Positions 12,699 through 17,459 of a stretch of DNA of 17,459 nucleotides are shown here, piece after piece. The notes below the pieces were generated by a model that was not told the origin of the DNA, made no database searches, and worked only from the letters and a program-made list of their open reading frames with translations. The DNA lies in the NCBI GenBank assembly GCA_017523995.1, contig JAFWUX010000048.1, forward strand, positions 1 to 17,459, written 5' to 3'. This DNA comes from Oscillospiraceae bacterium (lineage in GTDB: Bacteria; Bacillota_A; Clostridia; Oscillospirales; Ruminococcaceae). The position numbers were made by a program, and so were the translations under genes. The first letter of the stretch is position 1, and every line of letters begins with the position of its first letter.

Positions 12699-15600
12699 AT
12701 GAAGAAAATGATTGCCGGTGTGCTCAGCGCAGTTCTGTGTACAACGGCAATGCTGTCCGGCTCGCTTGCGCCGGTCAGCAAAAAAGCCGCGGATTCCGGC
12801 GGCACTGCGTCAAAGCAGTCGCGTCCGGACGATTTGCAGGGCGAAAACGCGCTGACGCGGTATCTGGTGCAGCACACGCAGGATGCAGACACGCTCATGC
12901 AGCCGATCAAGGCGGCTGCGGCGGATGCGGTCTACGGCATCGGCAATCTCGATTTCGACGTCGAGACCGGTACGGTGCGCGTCACGACCACGCAGACACT
13001 CGGCTGCAGGATCGCGGTCACGTTCACGAATGACGACGATCCATCGCAGACCTACAAGCTGGAACAGCATGTCGCGGCGGGCGAATACGTCAGCACGGAG
13101 ATCGCGGCGGACAAAAGCCGCATTCCGGCGTATTTCAAACTGTCGGCACAGCTGGTCAATACGGCGGGCATCCCGATCTGCAAGCCGTTTCATCTGAAAA
13201 CCTTTACGCGCTCCGTGCAGGAGATCCGCGAAAAGGTCGTCAGCGATTTTGACGCAGAGCAGGTCGTCAATCTGGACGAGAGCGACCGCACAAACTTCCT
13301 TGTGCTCTCCGAGGACACCGTCCGCGCGGAATCGACTGCCGGTTCCAACACGCTCGTTTCCGCGGACTACGATCAGAACGTCTATGTGTTCGACCACATC
13401 GACGACAGCATCCGTTCGCTGGAATCCGGCGAATATTTCTTCATTCAGCCGACCGAATCGGACATGATCGCGGTGAATGTACGCAATGTCGAGGTGGACG
13501 GCGATACCGCGACCGTCAGCGGTACAAATGAGATCGACAACATGTTCGAGATCATCAAGATCGAACTGGAAAATCAGACCTACGAATCGCATTCGGAGCA
13601 GGCTTATCGGGCGCTGAACGCACAGTCGCTCACAGAAGATGAATTTGAAGATGCGTTCCGCGAGCGAACCGGTCTGGATCCGGATAAGGACATGGAAACG
13701 ATCACCTTCACCAAGACAATTGAAAAGAATTACCCGACCTTAAACGGGCATTTCGTGCTGACGCCCTCTCTCGGCATAGAAAGCACTTACAAATTCAATT
13801 TCTACGGTCATTTTCGCGATATCAATGTCGTTCTGATCTTTGACGCAAAGGCGCAGCTGAAGCTGAGCGCAAAGCTGACGACGGACGGAGATGATGAGAC
13901 CAGCACCAGTTCAAGCAGCAGTACCGGCAGTTCGGGCAGTTCCGGCAGCAGTACCGGCAGCAGTACCGGCAGTTCGGGCAATTCGGGCAGCAGTACAAGC
14001 GGTTCCGGCAGCAGTACAAGCAGCAGCTCGCCGCTCGGACAGCTCGGACGGTGGATCCGCGATCATGCGGTCACGGATGATCCTGACGGTCCTGATCTGT
14101 ATTTTCCGGTTTATGCCAATGCGCCGCTGTTTGATATCGGCTTATACGTTGACTGGGAGTTTGAGGTCTGCGCAGAGGGTACGATCGGCCTGGAACTGCA
14201 TTTCGCCAAGGGCATAATGTATGATTCCGATGACGGCGCGCAGCTGATTGATTTCGACAATCCGCCGGTCGCACCGATCCTCAATCTGAAAGGTGAACTG
14301 TCCTTCAAGCTGACGTTCGGTGTGCAGGTAAGACTGTTCGACGGACTGGTTCACGCTCATGCCGGCGGCGGCTTGAAATTTACGGTTTCCGTGGATTCTG
14401 ATAATATCGAGCGATGCAATAAGGAAATCAACTACGGAAACATTTTCACGATAAATGCGCAGAACATTCCAAACCGTCCGTACTTTCCGGACAATGTACA
14501 TTCTGATGACTGGTGCCTGCCGCTGGAAATCGAACTCAAGACCGTTCTGGAAGCAGGACTGAAATTTGGGCTCAAGATCGGAGACAATCACGGCATTCTG
14601 CATCGTCTGAATGATTCAGAGGTCGGTTTTGAGATCTCGCGGGAGAGTGACACACTGTTCGGCGTCCCGATCCCGAAGTTCATCGTGTACATCGCATGCA
14701 ACGAGCTGGGAGACTACAAGGGGCTTTCGTTCAACTGCAAAGTTGAAATGCCGGATGAACCGGAAGAAGAATGCGCACATCAGGCATTCAGAACAACATT
14801 TGTGACGCATTTCCTGAATATGCCGGAAGAAGATATCCGCGCAAAGCTCGTCGTGGACGGCGCGGAGTTTGAACTGCATGATCTCCCCGAAAGCTCAATT
14901 GTGATGTATGCGGCGCTGCGCAAAAATCCGCAGGATCATTATACCTATTTCATCAGCACGAATGACAGGATCCGCGCAAAGGGCACATTCACGATCGAAA
15001 ACAGCGCAAAGGTCATCGAAAATACGATTGACTTCAATGTGGATCCGGAATCGACCTCGACTGTGGCACCGCCCGTCACCACAGCACAGACAACAACCAC
15101 GGTGACGACCACTTCGACAACAAGCCCGATCCAGACTGCCACGGTGCCGGCTGCGATCATTGCGGACAGGAAGGATTACATCCGCCTCGGCGATCATATC
15201 TACGGCATTGTCCCGAATGACGGCGTCTTCTCGATCTGGGGCTACGGCGATATGTACGACAATCCGAATCTGCCGTTCGGCATGCGTGACAAGGTGCGCA
15301 GCATCGTGTTTACGGATCAGGATCCGGAAAACGGGCTGTACATCAACAACATCGGCGCAAAGGTCTTCTCGTCGATGCCGAATCTCGGCGCGGTGTATAT
15401 GCCTGCGCGCCTGAAAAAGATCGGCAGTGAAGCATTCATGGGCGACGAAAATCTGCTGTATCTGCGCTATGGCGAGCGCAGCCACGAGCGCAGTTTCATC
15501 CTGCCGGATACGCTGGAAGAAATCGGCGATAGCGCGTTCAAAGGCTGCACTTCCGCGGCGTTCGGCGATCTCCGGATTCCGGATTCCGTGACAATCATCG

Positions 15601-17270
15601 GGAACCATGCATTCGAGGGCTGCGCCGGCATCACGACCTTGCAGATCCCCGGTGAAAGCGGCATTGTCGTCGGAGAATACGCGTTCACGGCATGCAGCGG
15701 TCTGACAAAGGCGACGCTTGCGGCCGGCATTTCGCATCTCGGTCGGGGCTTGTTCAATCAATGCCTGAATATCGAAGACGTCACGGTTCCGAGCTTTGAT
15801 CTTGTCAAATCGACATTCAAGCAGCATTTCGCGGTGCTGTTCACTTCCGGTTATTCGCAGTCGGATGCGCTCGCGTTTGCCTGCGAGGAACGCGCCGATC
15901 AGGCAAATGCATGGAACTGGTATGTCCCGAAATCGCTGAAAACCGTGACCGTGCTCACCGGCACAGAGGTTCCGGAATCCTTCTTCAGCAATCTGTACTG
16001 CGTGGATACCGTGAATCTGCCGGACGGCATTACAGCGATCGGCAACAATGCTTTTTCGCGCAGTGAGGAAAAAGAAGTATATGCGGCGAACGGCGGCGGC
16101 GTGAAGATGATCCGGTTCGGCAAGCACGGCAGTCCTGACGCGATCATGCTGCCGGATACCCTGCAAACGATCGGTGACTCTGCATTTTTCGCCTGCCGCA
16201 ATGCGCAGTTCCGGACGCTGACGATCCCGGATTCGGTCATGCAGATCGGGCAGCATGCGTTCATGAATTGCGACGGTCTGGAAACGGTGATCGTGCCGGG
16301 CGCAGGAAAGACTGCGATCGCATGGAGAGCATTTTCGGATTGCCCGAACCTGGAACGTGCGGTGCTCTGGGACGGCATCAAAAACTTCGGAAATGCGCTG
16401 TTTTTGAATTGCGATGCATTCAAGGAGCTCGTGCTCTATGACTATGACCTGACGGGTTCGGTGACCGATTTCTTCACTGACAAAAAGGTCACGAAAACGC
16501 CGGAAAAGCTCGCTGTCGGCTACGGCGGCGACTATACGCGGTACAAGTTCCATGCAATGGCTGACCTGACCGAGATCACGCTTCCGGTGCGGCTCTCCGC
16601 GGTCGAGGATCGTGTCTTTGAGGGCAGCGATCAGATCCGGAACATGTTCTTCATCGCGGAACAGGGCGACTGGAATGACGTTGCGATCAGCGAGATCGGC
16701 AATGATCCGCTGCGCAATACGCTCGGCAAGGATCGCACGGGCGGAAAATATCTGCCGCTTGCCGTGCTCGCAGATCCGGAAAGCGCAACTGTCTTTGCCG
16801 GCACGCCGGTCTCGTTCTACACAATGGCGGCGGGCAAATATGACCTGTTCTACCGTTGGCAGTATTCCGACGACAACGGCGCGGCATGGACGGATACCGA
16901 CTGCGACACCTACAAGCTGACCGTCACTGCGGATGCTGCGCTGAACGGGCGCCTCTACCGCTGCGTTGTGACCGATGCGGGCGGAAATACGGTGACATCG
17001 GATGCTGCCAAACTGAGCATTGACGGCGCGTCGCCGAAGCCGGAAGGCTATCATCCCGGCGACCTGAACGGGGACGGTCAGGTCGATGTCAGTGACGTTG
17101 TGCTGCTTGCGCGGTTCCTGACCGAGGACAAGGACGTCGTCATTTCCGTCATCGGCGTGATCAATGCGGATGTGGACGGCAACGGCAATGCGGGCATCGA
17201 GGATGTTACGCTGATGTTGCAGTACATCGCGCGCATCATCCGCGTTTTCCCCGTCAGCCAGCGCGGGTAA
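12699..17270 (+). CDS. Giant secreted BspA-type LRR protein with Ig-like domain and type I dockerin (paralogue 2)
   Basis: The 1523-residue product starts at ATG 12699, with GGGGTGG 8 bases upstream; the GTG at 12687 lies inside that site and is rejected. Its layout: signal peptide (1 to about 25, MKKMIAG start); N-terminal module shared with paralogue 1 (about 78-290, with EQVVNLDES and VLSEDTV); beta-rich region (about 325-780) interrupted by a Ser/Gly/Thr linker (401-445); Thr-rich linker (about 785-818); BspA-type LRRs (about 825-1340, about two super-repeats); Ig-like domain (about 1352-1444, YRWQYSDDNG); type I dockerin (about 1448-1523) with D-L-N-G-D-G and D-V-D-G-N-G calcium loops. 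It has one LRR super-repeat fewer than paralogue 1, which accounts for most of the length difference. The role is inferred as an extracellular cohesin-docked binding protein; no enzyme motif is seen. The two dockerins are nearly the same, so both probably use the same cohesin partner. Confidence 0.93.
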   Translation: MKKMIAGVLSAVLCTTAMLSGSLAPVSKKAADSGGTASKQSRPDDLQGENALTRYLVQHTQDADTLMQPIKAAAADAVYGIGNLDFDVETGTVRVTTTQTLGCRIAVTFTNDDDPSQTYKLEQHVAAGEYVSTEIAADKSRIPAYFKLSAQLVNTAGIPICKPFHLKTFTRSVQEIREKVVSDFDAEQVVNLDESDRTNFLVLSEDTVRAESTAGSNTLVSADYDQNVYVFDHIDDSIRSLESGEYFFIQPTESDMIAVNVRNVEVDGDTATVSGTNEIDNMFEIIKIELENQTYESHSEQAYRALNAQSLTEDEFEDAFRERTGLDPDKDMETITFTKTIEKNYPTLNGHFVLTPSLGIESTYKFNFYGHFRDINVVLIFDAKAQLKLSAKLTTDGDDETSTSSSSSTGSSGSSGSSTGSSTGSSGNSGSSTSGSGSSTSSSSPLGQLGRWIRDHAVTDDPDGPDLYFPVYANAPLFDIGLYVDWEFEVCAEGTIGLELHFAKGIMYDSDDGAQLIDFDNPPVAPILNLKGELSFKLTFGVQVRLFDGLVHAHAGGGLKFTVSVDSDNIERCNKEINYGNIFTINAQNIPNRPYFPDNVHSDDWCLPLEIELKTVLEAGLKFGLKIGDNHGILHRLNDSEVGFEISRESDTLFGVPIPKFIVYIACNELGDYKGLSFNCKVEMPDEPEEECAHQAFRTTFVTHFLNMPEEDIRAKLVVDGAEFELHDLPESSIVMYAALRKNPQDHYTYFISTNDRIRAKGTFTIENSAKVIENTIDFNVDPESTSTVAPPVTTAQTTTTVTTTSTTSPIQTATVPAAIIADRKDYIRLGDHIYGIVPNDGVFSIWGYGDMYDNPNLPFGMRDKVRSIVFTDQDPENGLYINNIGAKVFSSMPNLGAVYMPARLKKIGSEAFMGDENLLYLRYGERSHERSFILPDTLEEIGDSAFKGCTSAAFGDLRIPDSVTIIGNHAFEGCAGITTLQIPGESGIVVGEYAFTACSGLTKATLAAGISHLGRGLFNQCLNIEDVTVPSFDLVKSTFKQHFAVLFTSGYSQSDALAFACEERADQANAWNWYVPKSLKTVTVLTGTEVPESFFSNLYCVDTVNLPDGITAIGNNAFSRSEEKEVYAANGGGVKMIRFGKHGSPDAIMLPDTLQTIGDSAFFACRNAQFRTLTIPDSVMQIGQHAFMNCDGLETVIVPGAGKTAIAWRAFSDCPNLERAVLWDGIKNFGNALFLNCDAFKELVLYDYDLTGSVTDFFTDKKVTKTPEKLAVGYGGDYTRYKFHAMADLTEITLPVRLSAVEDRVFEGSDQIRNMFFIAEQGDWNDVAISEIGNDPLRNTLGKDRTGGKYLPLAVLADPESATVFAGTPVSFYTMAAGKYDLFYRWQYSDDNGAAWTDTDCDTYKLTVTADAALNGRLYRCVVTDAGGNTVTSDAAKLSIDGASPKPEGYHPGDLNGDGQVDVSDVVLLARFLTEDKDVVISVIGVINADVDGNGNAGIEDVTLMLQYIARIIRVFPVSQRG
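13899..14033 (+). repeat. Ser/Gly/Thr-coding low-complexity tandem repeat
   Basis: About 45 codons encode runs of Ser, Gly and Thr (SSTGSSGSSG type) through imperfect repeats of GGCAGCAGTACC and GGCAGTTCG. It is a flexible linker inside the beta-rich region and is absent from paralogue 1, which has a charged Lys/Asp-rich loop at the equivalent point. Such arrays can change length by slippage or unequal recombination. Confidence 0.85.
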
Positions 17271-17274
17271 TAGA

Positions 17275-17368
17275 GGTATCGCTTCGCGATGATTTAGAAT
17301 GGGCTGCGCGCCCAAACTGCGCCAAAGGGATTGTATCCCTTTGGAATCCCATTATGGGATGTGAAATC
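17275..17368 (+). repeat. 3'-end palindromic repeat, copy 3
   Basis: After the stop codon comes ATCGC-TTC-GCGAT (17278-17290), then TGGGC-TGCGC-GCCCA (17300-17314), CCAAAGGGAT-TGT-ATCCCTTTGG (17322-17344), ATCCCA-TTA-TGGGAT and GTGAAATC. The hairpin order is the same as in copy 1, with one to several base changes in arms and loops but pairing kept. No T-tract terminator is visible before the window ends. Confidence 0.8.
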
Positions 17369-17389
17369 TATTTTCACGATTCAGTATTC

Positions 17390-17458
17390 ACTTTTCCTGT
17401 CTGGAGTAGTTACGCCACAGAAGCCGCGTTCAGCGGCGTGTACTGCGAATGCTGGGTG
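17390..17458 (+). repeat. 69-bp direct repeat, copy 2
   Basis: It matches 9514-9582 with four differences, all near the 5' end, and includes the palindrome GCCGC-GTTCA-GCGGC. It follows palindromic copy 3 after a short spacer and reaches the right edge, so the repeat may extend beyond the window. Confidence 0.82.
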
Positions 17459-17459
17459 A

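Noticed and set aside
17357..17389. Terminator of giant gene 2 at the GTGAAA/TTTCAC palindrome
   Set aside because: The stem is only six A/T-rich pairs and no T-tract follows; the true terminator is probably beyond the window.

Overview
The window looks like chromosomal DNA from a gut or rumen Ruminococcus-like Firmicute (Oscillospiraceae/Ruminococcaceae). The reasons are two giant secreted proteins that end in type I dockerins and carry BspA-type leucine-rich repeats, roughly even base composition, near-consensus SigA promoters (TTGACA-17-TATAAT) and GGGAG/AAAGGAG ribosome binding sites. The genus is inferred from protein architecture, not from a marker gene.

Layout. (1) 1-2330 is a minus-strand block. 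It holds the N-terminal part of a multi-pass membrane sensor that runs off the left edge, then a two-gene operon: a DUF4303-like protein followed by a cytoplasmic zinc-ribbon/LRR protein. The block has its own promoters and a bidirectional-looking terminator. (2) 2331-2747 is an intergenic region with an unidentified 60-nt nested-stem element and the promoter and long leader of the next gene. (3) 2748-3944 encodes a secreted M23-type peptidase with a C-terminal beta-sandwich; it is followed by a strong terminator. (4) 4116-9709 is the first giant dockerin/LRR gene, with a consensus promoter, a stem-loop at the predicted transcription start, a TTG start codon and a palindrome-rich 3' UTR ending in a strong terminator. 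(5) 9725-12422 is a scar-like island: the 3' end of an unknown gene, an AAA_14/DUF4143 ATPase preceded by a 34-bp-period repeat array, a doubly truncated IS66 transposase, and the C-terminal remnant of an ABC-2 permease. (6) 12611-17459 is the second giant gene, a diverged paralogue of the first, with the same promoter architecture, the same type of 5' inverted repeat and the same family of 3' palindromic repeats.

How the parts work together. The two giant genes form a duplicated module. Both encode signal peptide, shared N-terminal module, beta-rich region, Thr/Pro linker, LRR superhelix, Ig-like domain and dockerin. Neither shows a recognisable catalytic domain, so they are probably non-enzymatic surface or cellulosome-docked adhesin/scaffold-type components. 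They look separately transcribed but similarly controlled. Island remnants between them suggest repeated insertion and deletion. The most interesting unexplained signals are the 34-bp-period 15-bp repeats that begin at the predicted start of the ATPase transcript, the matched 5' inverted repeats of the giant genes, the multi-hairpin 3' repeat family (four copies), and the nested-stem element at 2421-2480.
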